Positions 49,583 to 60,402 of a DNA stretch of 64,000 nucleotides are shown here, in pieces (position 1 is the stretch's first letter; each line of letters begins with the position of its first letter). The stretch covers positions 33,534-97,533 of the forward strand of contig CACEEJ010000001.1 of assembly GCA_902558545.1 (NCBI GenBank). The letters are read 5' to 3'. Under the pieces are notes generated by a model, which was given only the letters and a program-made list of their open reading frames with translations, was not told where the DNA came from and made no database searches. Both the position numbers and the translations under genes were made by a program. The stretch is from an uncultured Pelagibacteraceae bacterium. Lineage in GTDB: Bacteria > Pseudomonadota > Alphaproteobacteria > Pelagibacterales > Pelagibacteraceae.

Positions 49583-50081
49583 TAGGAAATTCTTTTATCA
49601 GATAACTACTACCTTTTTCTAAATATGGAAAGACGTATGATTTGTCAAAATTTATTGGCCATTTATCATAATTATAAACGATATGAACACCTGAAAATAT
49701 ACAAACAGAAATAATGTAAGCCCTTATAAAACCAAAAAAGAATCCAAATGTCGTATCTAAGCCACCGATTCCTGTATATCGGACTGCTTTACTGATTCCT
49801 TTATTAACTAATAAAACTAAAAAGATAACAACGACAAATATAATTATTCCCAAACCAACGTCGAGCACATATTCATTATCAATTATGTCTTTTACGTATG
49901 GTTTAATTTTTGGAAATAGAATTAATGTAATTATGTATGCAAGCAACCATTTAGCCATGGAGAGAATACTTAAAATGAAGCCCTTTTTGTAACAATTTAT
50001 CAAAGAAAGAATTGTTAAAATTAAATAAATTAAATCAATTATTGATATTGCTTTATAAAAATCTTTTATGATTTCTAACAT
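49536..50081 (-). CDS. cvpA: CvpA family membrane protein
   Basis: Small polytopic protein upstream of purF; GLDTTFGFFFGFIRAYIISV. Confidence 0.88.
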   Translation of the reverse strand: MLEIIKDFYKAISIIDLIYLILTILSLINCYKKGFILSILSMAKWLLAYIITLILFPKIKPYVKDIIDNEYVLDVGLGIIIFVVVIFLVLLVNKGISKAVRYTGIGGLDTTFGFFFGFIRAYIISVCIFSGVHIVYNYDKWPINFDKSYVFPYLEKGSSYLIKEFPNEKTYQDSKEKIKEL

Positions 50082-52477
50082 TAAGATGATTTGCCAAAAG
50101 GTTTAATAATTAAAATTAATGCAGGAAGTAACGTTAATACCGATATCATAGCTAATAACATAGCTAGTCCTGTAAATACACCAAAATAAATTGTTGGGAT
50201 AAACTTTGATAACACCAAAATTGAAAATCCAAAAACAATCGTAATTGAAGTGTTTAGTATAGCAACGCCAACAGTTGAATGACACGTTTTCAATGTTTTG
50301 TTGTAATCCTTTATTTTATTAAACTCTTCTTTAAATCTGTAAATATAGTGAATGCTATTATCTACAGCAATTCCTATAGTAATTGCTGCAATCGTTATCG
50401 TCATCATATCCAAAGGTATTCCTAATAATCCAATTATTCCCAGTATAAAAAAAGCTGCAATAAAATTTGGAACAACACCAATTAATGAAAGTTTTATATT
50501 TCTAAATAAGATTAAGAACATTGAAAATATTCCAATCATAACCAATCCCAATGTTAAAATTTGAGATTTAAACAGGCTTTGTAATAAATTATTAAATAAT
50601 ATTAATACACCTGCTAGTTTATAATCTTTTTCTTCTAAACCAAATTTATCTTTTAGATCAAAATTGATTTTGTTAATTAAATCATTTCTTCTTAAATCTT
50701 CTTGAGAGTCTATAATTCTTAAACTAATTCTAGCTTCATTATCTTTAATTGAAAGATAGGGATCGATGATTTCAGTTTTAATACTCTCAGGAATTTTAGA
50801 GTAAAGCACTCCCATTTCTAAAGTGCCTAAAGGCTTGTTATTATTTAATTGAGTAGCTACTTCTATAATTGATGAAAAAGATAGAACTTTGCCAATTTCA
50901 GGTAAACTATCTAGGTAATTATGAACAGAAGTAATTAGATCAATTTTATCTTTGGTAAACCAGTATTTTTCATCATTAGTATCTTCTTCATCGCCCCAAT
51001 CTTCAAATTCATCATCTTCTTCAGATTTTTTTACCTTTTCTTTCTCAGGAAATTTTATAATAACCTCTAAAGGAGTGGTTCCACCTAGCTCCTCATCTAT
51101 AAGCTTCATACCCTTGTAAATTTCAGTATTCTTATCAAAGTAATTTATAAAACTATTTTCAACTTCAAGCTTACTTATTCCAATAATGCTGAATATTACA
51201 ACTATTACACTTATTAAGAAAACAGAGTTTTTATTATTAAGAGAAATTAAACTAAGTAAATTTGTAATTTTTGATTTCTGTTCTTTTTTAACTGAAATAT
51301 TATTTGTGGGTGCAAAGTTTAAAAGGGTAGGTAGTAAAGTAAATGTAATAATAAAAGATGTAATTAAACCAAAAGTCATCATCCAGCCAAAATCAATAAT
51401 AGGTTTTATTTCACTAAAAATTAAAGATAAGAAAGCAAAAATTGTAGTTAGTACAGTATAAAGAATTGGCCAAAACATTTTTGTAGTTGTTAAGGAAATA
51501 ATTTCAAAATTATTTTTTGATGGAAAATTTTTTTTAAGCTGAAGAAACCTAGTACTCATATGAATATTCATTGCCATTGTTAAAATCAACATAAGTGCAA
51601 TAAAATTTGATGAGATGACTGTAACTTTCCATCCTAGCAATCCAAGTAATCCCATCATTATTATCACAGAAAAAAGACAACTACTTATAGGAACCACAAT
51701 CCAAAGAAGGTTTCTAAAAACAAACCATAAAGTAGCGATTATAAATAATAGAACTCCCAAACCAAAAACTATTATATCGCTTTTGATAAAAGTCATCATA
51801 TCATCAGCAATCATTGGTATTCCTCCTAGATAAATCTTTCCAACATCACCATAACTTTGAATAACTTGTCTAATTTCTAAAATATTCTGGTGGTTTTGTT
51901 TTTTGATTTGATCTTTAATTATTTCAACTTCTTCTTTTGATTTATTTTCTATATCTTCTAATTTTTGAGATTGTTTAATGTTAACAATAATTCCACTAGT
52001 TTTACCATCTTCGCTAATGACAAAATTTCGAAAAACAGGACTATTTAGAATTTCTTTAAAACCTCGATCTTTATCAACATCTTCATCTTTTAATGTTTTG
52101 AAGCTTTCTAGTCTTTCTTGAAGGGGAGCGTCTGAATTATTTAAAAGTGGAATGTCTAATAATGTAATCACACTATGGACCCAATTGAGACTCTGAATTT
52201 TATATTTTAAACTTAATAAATTATTAATTGATGAGTCAGTTACCATCCCCTCATTTGGTGTATAGGTAAGAATTAAAAATTCCTTAGATCCATATCTCTC
52301 AGAGACTTCTTTCAAATATGCTAAATCTGGATCACCTTCTATTAATAAGGTTTCTGATGAAGCATCTAGCCTAAAATCTTTTGAATAGTATCCAAAACTA
52401 AAAATAGCAATAATTAACAATACAAATATTGCTTTGGGATTTTTAAGGATAATGTTTCGATAAAAATGAGCTATCAT
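50081..52477 (-). CDS. RND-superfamily MMPL-type exporter protein
   Basis: 798 aa, two sets of TM bundles and large loops; GLVTSFIITFTLLPTLLNF-type and ITIAAITIGIAVDNSIHYIYRFKEE motifs. Confidence 0.88.
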   Translation of the reverse strand: MIAHFYRNIILKNPKAIFVLLIIAIFSFGYYSKDFRLDASSETLLIEGDPDLAYLKEVSERYGSKEFLILTYTPNEGMVTDSSINNLLSLKYKIQSLNWVHSVITLLDIPLLNNSDAPLQERLESFKTLKDEDVDKDRGFKEILNSPVFRNFVISEDGKTSGIIVNIKQSQKLEDIENKSKEEVEIIKDQIKKQNHQNILEIRQVIQSYGDVGKIYLGGIPMIADDMMTFIKSDIIVFGLGVLLFIIATLWFVFRNLLWIVVPISSCLFSVIIMMGLLGLLGWKVTVISSNFIALMLILTMAMNIHMSTRFLQLKKNFPSKNNFEIISLTTTKMFWPILYTVLTTIFAFLSLIFSEIKPIIDFGWMMTFGLITSFIITFTLLPTLLNFAPTNNISVKKEQKSKITNLLSLISLNNKNSVFLISVIVVIFSIIGISKLEVENSFINYFDKNTEIYKGMKLIDEELGGTTPLEVIIKFPEKEKVKKSEEDDEFEDWGDEEDTNDEKYWFTKDKIDLITSVHNYLDSLPEIGKVLSFSSIIEVATQLNNNKPLGTLEMGVLYSKIPESIKTEIIDPYLSIKDNEARISLRIIDSQEDLRRNDLINKINFDLKDKFGLEEKDYKLAGVLILFNNLLQSLFKSQILTLGLVMIGIFSMFLILFRNIKLSLIGVVPNFIAAFFILGIIGLLGIPLDMMTITIAAITIGIAVDNSIHYIYRFKEEFNKIKDYNKTLKTCHSTVGVAILNTSITIVFGFSILVLSKFIPTIYFGVFTGLAMLLAMISVLTLLPALILIIKPFGKSS

Positions 52478-52498
52478 TCAAGCTCTTTATATTGGAAT

Positions 52499-53917
52499 TT
52501 AACTTAATTGAGTATCCTTAAATTTTGTAAATCTTTCCTCAAATTCAAGAGTTACATTACCAATAGGGCCATGTCTTTGTTTTCCAATTATAATTTGAGC
52601 TAAATGTGCAACCTCATTCATTTTTGCTTGCCATTCCGCGTGTTCAACTGTTGCTTCTCTTGGTTCTTTTCTTTGTAAATAATATCCTTCTCTATAAACA
52701 AACATTACAACATCTGCGTCCTGTTCAATAGAGCCAGACTCTCTCAAATCTGCTAATTGAGGCTTATGATTATCTCTCTGTTCTACTTGTCGAGACAACT
52801 GCGAAAGAGCCACAACAGGAACAGAAAGTTCTTTGGCTATTGCTTTAAGTCCTTGAGTAATTTGTGAAATTTCTTGAACTCTTCCATCTTTGTTAAATGT
52901 AGTCCCTTTCATTAACTGGATGTAATCAACTACAATCATATCAAGACCAAAAAGTCTTTTTATACGTCTGGCTCGATTACTAAGAGCAGCAATACTTATT
53001 GCTGGAGTTTCATCAATATAAAGGGGCAGCTCAGAAATATTTTTTGATGTTTCTAAAAACTTGTCAAATTGGTCATCAGATATTCTACCTCTTCTAATAT
53101 CATTAGAACTTATTCTTGCTTGCTCAGAAATAATTCTGGTAGATAACTGTTCTGAAGACATTTCAAGTGAAAAGAAAGCTATAGATGATTTCTTACCACT
53201 TTCTTGTAATTTTTTGGCTGCGTTGAAAGCAATATTTGTTGCAAGTGATGTTTTACCCATTGATGGTCGACCAGCAATAATAATTAAATCTGATTGATGT
53301 AAACCACCGAGCTTATCATCTAAATCTCTTAAACCAGTTGGAACACCAACGATTCCCTCTTCATTTTTATATGCAGCTGAAGCCATTTCAATTGTTTGTT
53401 TCATTGCTTCATCAAATTTTACTAAAGAAGAATTGAAAGAACCTTTTTCTGCTAAATCAAACAATAATCTTTCAGAACTTTCGATTATAGATTGTCCGTT
53501 AGTATCAAGATCATTTAATTTTGCACTATCAATAGTTTGTTCAGAAATTTTTATTAATTCTCTTCTTACAAACATATCGTAAATTATTTTTGAGTATTCT
53601 ATTGCTTGCCTAACGGATGTAGAAAACTTTGTGATTTTTACTAAATATTCTGGCACATTTAGATCATCTTTTTCATCTTTAAAATAATTTTTTAAAGTAA
53701 TTGGGTTAGCCAACATTCCTTTGTAGATAAGACTTTCAACTGCCTCAAATATTTTTTGATGCATGGGATCATAAAAGTTAACACTGGAAATTATTGTATT
53801 TATTTCATCAAAAATATCATTACTTACTAGGATAGATCCTATAACTGCTTGCTCTGCCTCAATGTTATTTGGTAACTCTTTAAATTGATCTTTGACAATG
53901 CTTAAATTGTTTTCCAT
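52499..53917 (-). CDS. dnaB: replicative DNA helicase
   Basis: NIEAEQAVIGSIL, VPTGLRDLDDKLGGLHQSDLIIIAGRPSMGKTSLA, VDYIQLM, LRESGSIEQDADVVMF. Confidence 0.97.
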   Translation of the reverse strand: MENNLSIVKDQFKELPNNIEAEQAVIGSILVSNDIFDEINTIISSVNFYDPMHQKIFEAVESLIYKGMLANPITLKNYFKDEKDDLNVPEYLVKITKFSTSVRQAIEYSKIIYDMFVRRELIKISEQTIDSAKLNDLDTNGQSIIESSERLLFDLAEKGSFNSSLVKFDEAMKQTIEMASAAYKNEEGIVGVPTGLRDLDDKLGGLHQSDLIIIAGRPSMGKTSLATNIAFNAAKKLQESGKKSSIAFFSLEMSSEQLSTRIISEQARISSNDIRRGRISDDQFDKFLETSKNISELPLYIDETPAISIAALSNRARRIKRLFGLDMIVVDYIQLMKGTTFNKDGRVQEISQITQGLKAIAKELSVPVVALSQLSRQVEQRDNHKPQLADLRESGSIEQDADVVMFVYREGYYLQRKEPREATVEHAEWQAKMNEVAHLAQIIIGKQRHGPIGNVTLEFEERFTKFKDTQLS

Positions 53918-53984
53918 AAAATAAATTTACATGAAAAATCATTAAATCAAATTGTATATTTCTATTGGGGAAAAGAATGTATAA

Positions 53985-54443
53985 TTATTGAATTGTATCA
54001 GCTGACGAAACGTTGATTGTAATTTCAGCATCAACTTCTGAGTGTAAAGAAATTTTAACTTTAAATTTTCCTAAAGCTTTTATTTCTTCAACTGGTTGTA
54101 TCATTGAAGGCCTTATATCAATTTTGTTTTCTTCTTGAATAAGTTTTGAAATTTCAGTTGGTTTAACTGAACCATATAATTCATTATTTTCTGTACTTAG
54201 TTTTTTGACAGAATACTCTTTACCATTAATTTGTTCAGCAATTTGAGATGCCTCTTTTTTCTTTTCATTATCTTTTTTAGATAACTCAGCTTTGATTTTT
54301 TCAACTTCTTTTATATTTTCTTTCGATGCATAAAGAGCTTTTTTATTAGCGATTAAAAAATTTCTAGCAAAACCTCTTTTTACATCTATTACTTCACCTA
54401 TAGATCCAATTCTTTTTATGTTTTCTAATAAAATTACTTTCAT
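53985..54443 (-). CDS. rplI: 50S ribosomal protein L9
   Basis: MKVILLENIKRIGSIGEVIDVKRGFARNFLIANKKAL. Confidence 0.97.
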   Translation of the reverse strand: MKVILLENIKRIGSIGEVIDVKRGFARNFLIANKKALYASKENIKEVEKIKAELSKKDNEKKKEASQIAEQINGKEYSVKKLSTENNELYGSVKPTEISKLIQEENKIDIRPSMIQPVEEIKALGKFKVKISLHSEVDAEITINVSSADTIQ

Positions 54444-54444
54444 A

Positions 54445-54717
54445 CTATATAAGTGCTAAGTTTCTAGCTCTTTTAATTGAAAGAGATAACTCTCTTTGTT
54501 TCTTTTGAGATACATTAGTAATTCTTGAAGGTAAAATTTTTCCATTTTCAGAAACATATTTTTTCAAAAGTTTTATATTTTTGTAGTCAACTTCAGGAGC
54601 ACCTTTGACCGATAATGGACAAGTTTTTTTGAATTTATACTTATTTGGTTGAAAAATACTTAATTTTGCAAAGTTACTTTGTTTACCTTTTCTATTTCCA
54701 CTTTGTCTTTTTGGCAT
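54445..54717 (-). CDS. rpsR: 30S ribosomal protein S18
   Basis: [47 protein letters not shown]. Confidence 0.97.
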   Translation of the reverse strand: MPKRQSGNRKGKQSNFAKLSIFQPNKYKFKKTCPLSVKGAPEVDYKNIKLLKKYVSENGKILPSRITNVSQKKQRELSLSIKRARNLALI

Positions 54718-55070
54718 TAGTTTTTAGTACTTTCCTTTTTTTCGCTATCTTCTTTTTTTCCAAAATAGCTTGTTTCTAAATCAAATTTTTTTACTCTAAC
54801 TGTTAAATATCTTAGTAATTTTTTATCAATGGCCTCATTTTTTTCCAATTCATCAATAACATTACCCTTGCCTTTTATTTTAAAGTGTATGTAGCTTCCT
54901 TTTTTATTCTTTTTAATTAAATAAGATAGGTTTAGTAATCCCCAGTTTTCAGTTTTAACAACCTCACCATCATTTTTTTCAACTATTTTAGAATATTTTT
55001 CTGTAAGTTGCTTTAATTCACTTGGTGAAGTATCTTGCCTAGCTATAATAGTATGTTCGTATAAATTCAT
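54717..55070 (-). CDS. rpsF: 30S ribosomal protein S6
   Basis: [26 protein letters not shown]..., [23 protein letters not shown]. Confidence 0.97.
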   Translation of the reverse strand: MNLYEHTIIARQDTSPSELKQLTEKYSKIVEKNDGEVVKTENWGLLNLSYLIKKNKKGSYIHFKIKGKGNVIDELEKNEAIDKKLLRYLTVRVKKFDLETSYFGKKEDSEKKESTKN

Positions 55071-55157
55071 TTAAGTTCTTTAATAAAAAGTGAGGATATA
55101 CTATTATAAAAGTTCAATTACAATAGTTAAAAAGGCAGAAATATTAGTTTTTTTTAT

Positions 55158-56084
55158 ATGTTTTCAGTAATTTTTCCAGGTCAGGGATCTCAAATAGTGG
55201 GAATGGGAAAAGAGCTTTATGATAAATTTAATATAGTAAAAGACCTTTTTAAACAGGCAGATGACACATTAAATTTTTCTATTTCTAAGCTTATTTTAGA
55301 AGGACCAAAGGAAGAGTTAGATTTAACAACTAACACACAACCAGCAATATTTTTAATAAGTTACTCAATATTTAATTTAGCAAAAAATAAATTCAACTTA
55401 GATTTAAATAAAGCAAAATACTTTGCGGGACACTCTTTAGGAGAATATTCGGCATTATCATGTGCAGGATATCTAGATTTTTCAGATACTTTAAAAATAC
55501 TAAGAATCAGAGGAGATGCAATGCAAAACGCTGTGCCTAAAGGGCAGGGAGGAATGGTTGCAGCACTAGGTTCAACTGTTGATGTGATTGAAAAAATTTT
55601 GACAGAAAATAAAGAAAATTTTAAAGCACAAATTGCAAATGATAATTCTGAAGGTCAAATAGTTTTGAGTGGAAAAACTAAGGATTTAGAAAATTTAATT
55701 CAAATTTTAAAAGATAATTCAATAAAAAATATTAAACTTCCAGTAAGTGCACCCTTTCACTGCGATTTGATGAATAATGCTACAAAAATTATGAAAGAAG
55801 AGTTAAATAAAATTAATTTTAAAAATGGGCAAAATAAATTAATTTCAAATGTAACTGCTAATGAAATTAAAGATCCAGATGAGCTAAAAAATCTATTGAT
55901 TAAGCAAATAGAAAATAGAGTTAGATGGAGAGAAAGTGTGATTAATATGATAGAAAGTGATGTAGATCATTTTATAGAAATTGGACCTGGGAAAGTTTTG
56001 TCAGGTTTGGTAAAAAGAATTAGTAGAGATGTTAAAATTGACACAATTAATAGTCAAAGTGATATTGAAGGTTTAAAAATATGA
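55158..56084 (+). CDS. fabD: malonyl-CoA--ACP acyltransferase
   Basis: FPGQGSQIVGMGKELYD, FAGHSLGEYSALSCAG, VSAPFHCDLM. Confidence 0.97.
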   Translation: MFSVIFPGQGSQIVGMGKELYDKFNIVKDLFKQADDTLNFSISKLILEGPKEELDLTTNTQPAIFLISYSIFNLAKNKFNLDLNKAKYFAGHSLGEYSALSCAGYLDFSDTLKILRIRGDAMQNAVPKGQGGMVAALGSTVDVIEKILTENKENFKAQIANDNSEGQIVLSGKTKDLENLIQILKDNSIKNIKLPVSAPFHCDLMNNATKIMKEELNKINFKNGQNKLISNVTANEIKDPDELKNLLIKQIENRVRWRESVINMIESDVDHFIEIGPGKVLSGLVKRISRDVKIDTINSQSDIEGLKI

Positions 56085-56818
56085 CAGATTTAAAAGGTAA
56101 GAATGTTATAGTTACAGGAGCTTCAGGCGGGATTGGAAACTCAATAATCGAAAAATTAAATCAATCAGGAGCAAATATTTTAGCATCTGGTACAAGATTA
56201 GAAAAACTCGAGGAACTAAAAGGTAAATATGGAAATATTAAAATATTAAAGTTTGATATTTCTCAAAGCGATAAAATTGAGGAGTTCGTTGAAAACGCAA
56301 CCAAAGAACTTGGTGGCAGTTTGGATTGCATAGTTAATAATGCAGGTATTACCCAAGATAATTTAGCAATAAGGATGAGCCTAGATGAATGGAAAAAAGT
56401 AATCGATGTTAATTTAACATCAACTTTTTTAATGAGCAAATCAGCAATTAAAAAAATGCTTAAAAATAAATCTGGAAAGATTGTTAATATTACCTCAGTT
56501 GTTGGACATACGGGTAATTTAGGACAGGCCAATTATACAGCTTCTAAAGCAGGTATAATTGCAATGTCTAAGAGTTTGGCAATAGAATATGCCAAAAAAA
56601 ATATAAATATAAATTGTATTTCACCTGGTTTTATTAAAACAGCTATGACAGATAAATTAGATGATAAATTTAAAGAAGCTATAATATCAAAAATTCCTTC
56701 AGCACGTCTAGGGGAGCCAGATGATATTGCAAATGCAGTACTTTTTTTGTGCTCAAGTCATTCAAGTTATATAAATGGTGAAACCTTACATGTTAATGGA
56801 GGCATGTATATGGCTTGA
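56081..56818 (+). CDS. fabG: 3-oxoacyl-ACP reductase
   Basis: VTGASGGIGNSI, NNAGITQDNLAIRM, NYTASKAGIIAMSKSLAIEYAKKNININCISPGFIKTAMTD. Confidence 0.96.
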   Translation: MTDLKGKNVIVTGASGGIGNSIIEKLNQSGANILASGTRLEKLEELKGKYGNIKILKFDISQSDKIEEFVENATKELGGSLDCIVNNAGITQDNLAIRMSLDEWKKVIDVNLTSTFLMSKSAIKKMLKNKSGKIVNITSVVGHTGNLGQANYTASKAGIIAMSKSLAIEYAKKNININCISPGFIKTAMTDKLDDKFKEAIISKIPSARLGEPDDIANAVLFLCSSHSSYINGETLHVNGGMYMA

Positions 56819-56866
56819 CAAAATAGGTTTTTAAACTATTAAGAATTTATAACGAAAAGGATCAAT

Positions 56867-57106
56867 ATGTCAGAAGACGTTTCAAGCAAAGTAAAAAAAA
56901 TTGTAGCAGATCACCTAGGTATTGATGAAGCTAAAGTTACAGAGGAGTCTAGTTTTATAGATGATCTAGGAGCAGATAGTTTAGATACAGTTGAATTAGT
57001 GATGGCTTTCGAAGAAGAATTTGGATCTGAAATTTCAGATAGTGAAGCTGAGAAAATTTTAACTGTTGGTGATGCAGTTAAGTTTATAGAAGGAAAAGCT
57101 AATTAG
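56867..57106 (+). CDS. acpP: acyl carrier protein
   Basis: [22 protein letters not shown] phosphopantetheine site. Confidence 0.98.
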   Translation: MSEDVSSKVKKIVADHLGIDEAKVTEESSFIDDLGADSLDTVELVMAFEEEFGSEISDSEAEKILTVGDAVKFIEGKAN

Positions 57107-57114
57107 AAAATTTA

Positions 57115-57747
57115 ATGCCATCAGAAAAAGATGGGATAATGATAATTTTATCTTCTCCTTCAGGAGCTGGTAAGACTACTCTTGTTAAAAAATTATCAGA
57201 AAAAGATAATTTTGAAATCTCAATATCTCATACAACCAGACAACCTAGACCTAACGAAAACCAAAACGAAGATTATTTTTTTGTTGATGAGTTAGAGTTT
57301 AAAAGATTAATTAACAATGAAGAGTTTCTAGAATACGCAAAAGTTTTTAATAATTTTTATGGCACAACAAGAACACCAGTTATAGATAAATTAAATAGAG
57401 GAAAAAACGTACTTTTTGATATTGATTGGCAAGGTGCTGATCAAATTAAGAATAAAAAATTAGATTATAAATTGATTACTTTTTTTATTCTCCCTCCAAG
57501 CAGAGAAGTTTTGTTTGAAAGATTATCTAAGCGACATGCAGCTGATAAATTAATAGCTGAAGAAAGAATGAAACAATTTGAAAGAGATGTATTGCATTGG
57601 ATAAATTATGATTATGTAGTTATAAATAATGATTTAAATGAATGTTATAATAAAATAACTAATTTGATAGATGCAGTAACAAATAATGGCTCTAAAGACT
57701 ATGATCTAGATTTTATTAGAAACCATGTTGATAAACTAACTTCTTAA
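57115..57747 (+). CDS. gmk: guanylate kinase
   Basis: [54 protein letters not shown]. Confidence 0.97.
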   Translation: MPSEKDGIMIILSSPSGAGKTTLVKKLSEKDNFEISISHTTRQPRPNENQNEDYFFVDELEFKRLINNEEFLEYAKVFNNFYGTTRTPVIDKLNRGKNVLFDIDWQGADQIKNKKLDYKLITFFILPPSREVLFERLSKRHAADKLIAEERMKQFERDVLHWINYDYVVINNDLNECYNKITNLIDAVTNNGSKDYDLDFIRNHVDKLTS

Positions 57748-58521
57748 ATTTTCATATTCACAAGTTAGCTTATAGTAAGTATCTAAACTTAAATTTTGTG
57801 GCCTTAGGTTTAAATCAATTTTAAGCTTATCAATAATTTTTTGATTTCCATTGAATAATTGGTTAAAAGGTTTTTTTAACATTTTTCTTCTTTGATTAAA
57901 AAATGTTCTAGTTATTTTTTCAAGATTATTTACATCTTTAATTTTTACAAAATTCTTTTTCGGCGTAAAGAATAATAATGAACTTTCGACTTTAGGTTTT
58001 GGTAGAAAACATTCTCGTTTTATATCTAATATTTTTTTTATATTAAGCTTCCAATTACTAATTATTGATAACCTTCCATAATTTGAAGTATTAAATTCAG
58101 CAATTATCCTATTAGCCACCTCCTTTTGAAACATTAAAATAAGATTATCAAACCAAAAATCATCTTTTAGATTTTTTATCCATTTACTAAGGATTTCGGT
58201 TGAAATATTGTAAGGTAAATTTCCGAAAACAATAACATTTTTTTTAAAAAAATGAGTTTCATCTATATTTAAAATATCATCGTTAATAATATTAATTTGA
58301 TTTTGAAATTTATTTTGAAGAATTTTTGCTAACTCATTGTCCTTCTCAATTGTAAAAAATTTTTTTGGCTTTTTTTTTAGAATTTGAGCTGTTAGATTTC
58401 CAGTCCCCGGACCTACTTCAAGTATAATTTTGTCCTCTATATTTACAATATTTACTATTTTATCTAAAATATTTTTATCTATTAAAAAATTTTGACCAAG
58501 GCTTTTTTTTGCTTTAATCAA
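57736..58521 (-). CDS. rsmA: 16S rRNA dimethyladenosine transferase
   Basis: [47 protein letters not shown] (KsgA). Confidence 0.96.
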   Translation of the reverse strand: MIKAKKSLGQNFLIDKNILDKIVNIVNIEDKIILEVGPGTGNLTAQILKKKPKKFFTIEKDNELAKILQNKFQNQINIINDDILNIDETHFFKKNVIVFGNLPYNISTEILSKWIKNLKDDFWFDNLILMFQKEVANRIIAEFNTSNYGRLSIISNWKLNIKKILDIKRECFLPKPKVESSLLFFTPKKNFVKIKDVNNLEKITRTFFNQRRKMLKKPFNQLFNGNQKIIDKLKIDLNLRPQNLSLDTYYKLTCEYENLRS

Positions 58522-59480
58522 TTCTTTTCCAAAAATTTTATAGCTTTAATTAAACTCAAAGGATTAGATAGATTTTTTCCTAGCATCTCTATATTTGGAC
58601 CATGATCTGGTGAAATTCTTATAAATGGCAAACCTAGGGTTATATTTATTGCATCATACTCAAATAATGTTTTAATTGGTGCTAATACTTGATCATGGTA
58701 CATACCTATTATGACATCAATTTTTTTTCTATTTTGGGTTAAAAAAGCAGTATCAGCTGAATGAGGACCTGAGATAGCATATTTCTTTTTCTTCAAAAAA
58801 TTTACAGCACTTTTTAATATTATTTGATCCTCATTTACTTTTAGAACACTTTCGCAATGAGGGTTTAAACCTAGCAATGCTATTTTAGGTTTTTTTTTAA
58901 GTTTTGTTTTATAGAAATCATTGATTAATTTTACTTTTTCAATGATTAATTTTTTATTAACTTTTTTTGCAACCATTTTTAATGGGAGATGTGTTGTAAT
59001 GGGACATACAGATAAATTATCGTTATAAATTAACATACAAGTTTTTTTTATTTTAAATTTTTCTGAAATATATTCAGTCATTCCAAGATATTTTTTATCT
59101 AAAAAATTTTCTTTTGAAATAGGACCATTAATAAACTTGTAAATATTATTTTTTTTAAGAATTTCAAATGCCACATCAAAAGAATTATGAACAAATTTTT
59201 TTGATTTTTTAGAGATTTTTTCAAATGCTTTTATGGGATTATATTCAATATTTATTAAGTTTATACTTTTATTATTGAGTTTATATTCAGATATATTTTT
59301 GGGATTAAGTAATTTAATTTTTTTATTAAAATTTAATTTTTTCATTTGAAGTTTTATCAATCTTTCAGAAGATATTAGAATGAGTGGAGATTTTATTTTT
59401 AATTTTAAAGTTTTAAAAAATATTTCTAAAAATACACTATTTGGCTCTCCAGATACTATTAAGATTGGACTATAATTCAT
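58518..59480 (-). CDS. pdxA: 4-hydroxythreonine-4-phosphate dehydrogenase
   Basis: FINGPISKENF, GMTEYISEKF, LGLNPHCESVL, GPHSADTAFL, MYHDQVLAPIKTL, RISPDHG. Confidence 0.95.
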   Translation of the reverse strand: MNYSPILIVSGEPNSVFLEIFFKTLKLKIKSPLILISSERLIKLQMKKLNFNKKIKLLNPKNISEYKLNNKSINLINIEYNPIKAFEKISKKSKKFVHNSFDVAFEILKKNNIYKFINGPISKENFLDKKYLGMTEYISEKFKIKKTCMLIYNDNLSVCPITTHLPLKMVAKKVNKKLIIEKVKLINDFYKTKLKKKPKIALLGLNPHCESVLKVNEDQIILKSAVNFLKKKKYAISGPHSADTAFLTQNRKKIDVIIGMYHDQVLAPIKTLFEYDAINITLGLPFIRISPDHGPNIEMLGKNLSNPLSLIKAIKFLEKN

Positions 59481-60396
59481 TTATTTGAAAATTTTTTTTT
59501 ATTTTATTAAAATAAAGATTTGAAAACTGGTTCAGTTGTTCATTTATTGTTGTTTGCTTTACAATTTTAAATTCTTCTTCAAGATTTATTTCTCTTTCTA
59601 CTTCTCTTTTATCAACAATTTTTATAATTAAAAATCCTCCTGGAATAACCAAGGGCCTTGTTATTTGACCAATTTTTAATTTATTTAACTCGTTCATAAT
59701 ATTTTTGCTTATTGCTGTATCTTTTACCCAGCCTATTTCTCCACCATTATTTGAGGTGTCAGCAGAACTATACAAGATAGCTGCCTGGCCAAAACTTTTT
59801 TCATCAATTATTTTTTTAATAATTTTATATTTATTTTCTAATTTTTCCCCATTATCTAAATTAAAAAGTATTTCTGATATAAAAAATTCTTCCTGTTTCT
59901 TTTTATTAATTAATTTTTTTTTAATTGATTCCTCATCAATTTTGACACTACTGTTAAATTTAGCATAAATTAGCTGGTTCCAAAGTACCTCAATAATTAT
60001 TTTATTCTCTACAAAGCCCGGATCTAGATCTCTATTCAAAAAGTATATTTCAAAATCTTTTTTAGAATTAATTCCTAATCTACTAAAATAACTGATTATA
60101 ATTTTTTCTGACGTATTTTCATCAAGCTTTATTTCATCTATAAATTTCAATAATTCTATTTTTTTAATTTTTTCTTTAATTAACGATTTTTTTGAAATTT
60201 CTAATGCTTGTTCATTACTTGCTTTTTTGAATTCTTCATTAATAGACTTTAGGTATTGAATTTCTTTAAGGATATCTACAGAAGTTATAATTTCGTTATC
60301 TACTTTGAAAAGAATTTTATTTTCCAATGATAAAGAATTACTTGTAAAAAAAATCAAATTAAAAAAAAATAAAATTAATATTAATTTTTTATACAT
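59470..60396 (-). CDS. surA: SurA-like periplasmic peptidyl-prolyl isomerase/chaperone
   Basis: Signal peptide; parvulin-type block FGQAAILYSSADTSNNGGEIGWV...; between lptD and pdxA. Confidence 0.88.
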   Translation of the reverse strand: MYKKLILILFFFNLIFFTSNSLSLENKILFKVDNEIITSVDILKEIQYLKSINEEFKKASNEQALEISKKSLIKEKIKKIELLKFIDEIKLDENTSEKIIISYFSRLGINSKKDFEIYFLNRDLDPGFVENKIIIEVLWNQLIYAKFNSSVKIDEESIKKKLINKKKQEEFFISEILFNLDNGEKLENKYKIIKKIIDEKSFGQAAILYSSADTSNNGGEIGWVKDTAISKNIMNELNKLKIGQITRPLVIPGGFLIIKIVDKREVEREINLEEEFKIVKQTTINEQLNQFSNLYFNKIKKNFQINEL

Positions 60397-60402
60397 ATGA
60401 AA

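Noticed and set aside
51186-51833. Plus-strand ORFs opposite the MMPL gene
   Set aside because: Fragmentary, antisense to a single long coherent RND protein.
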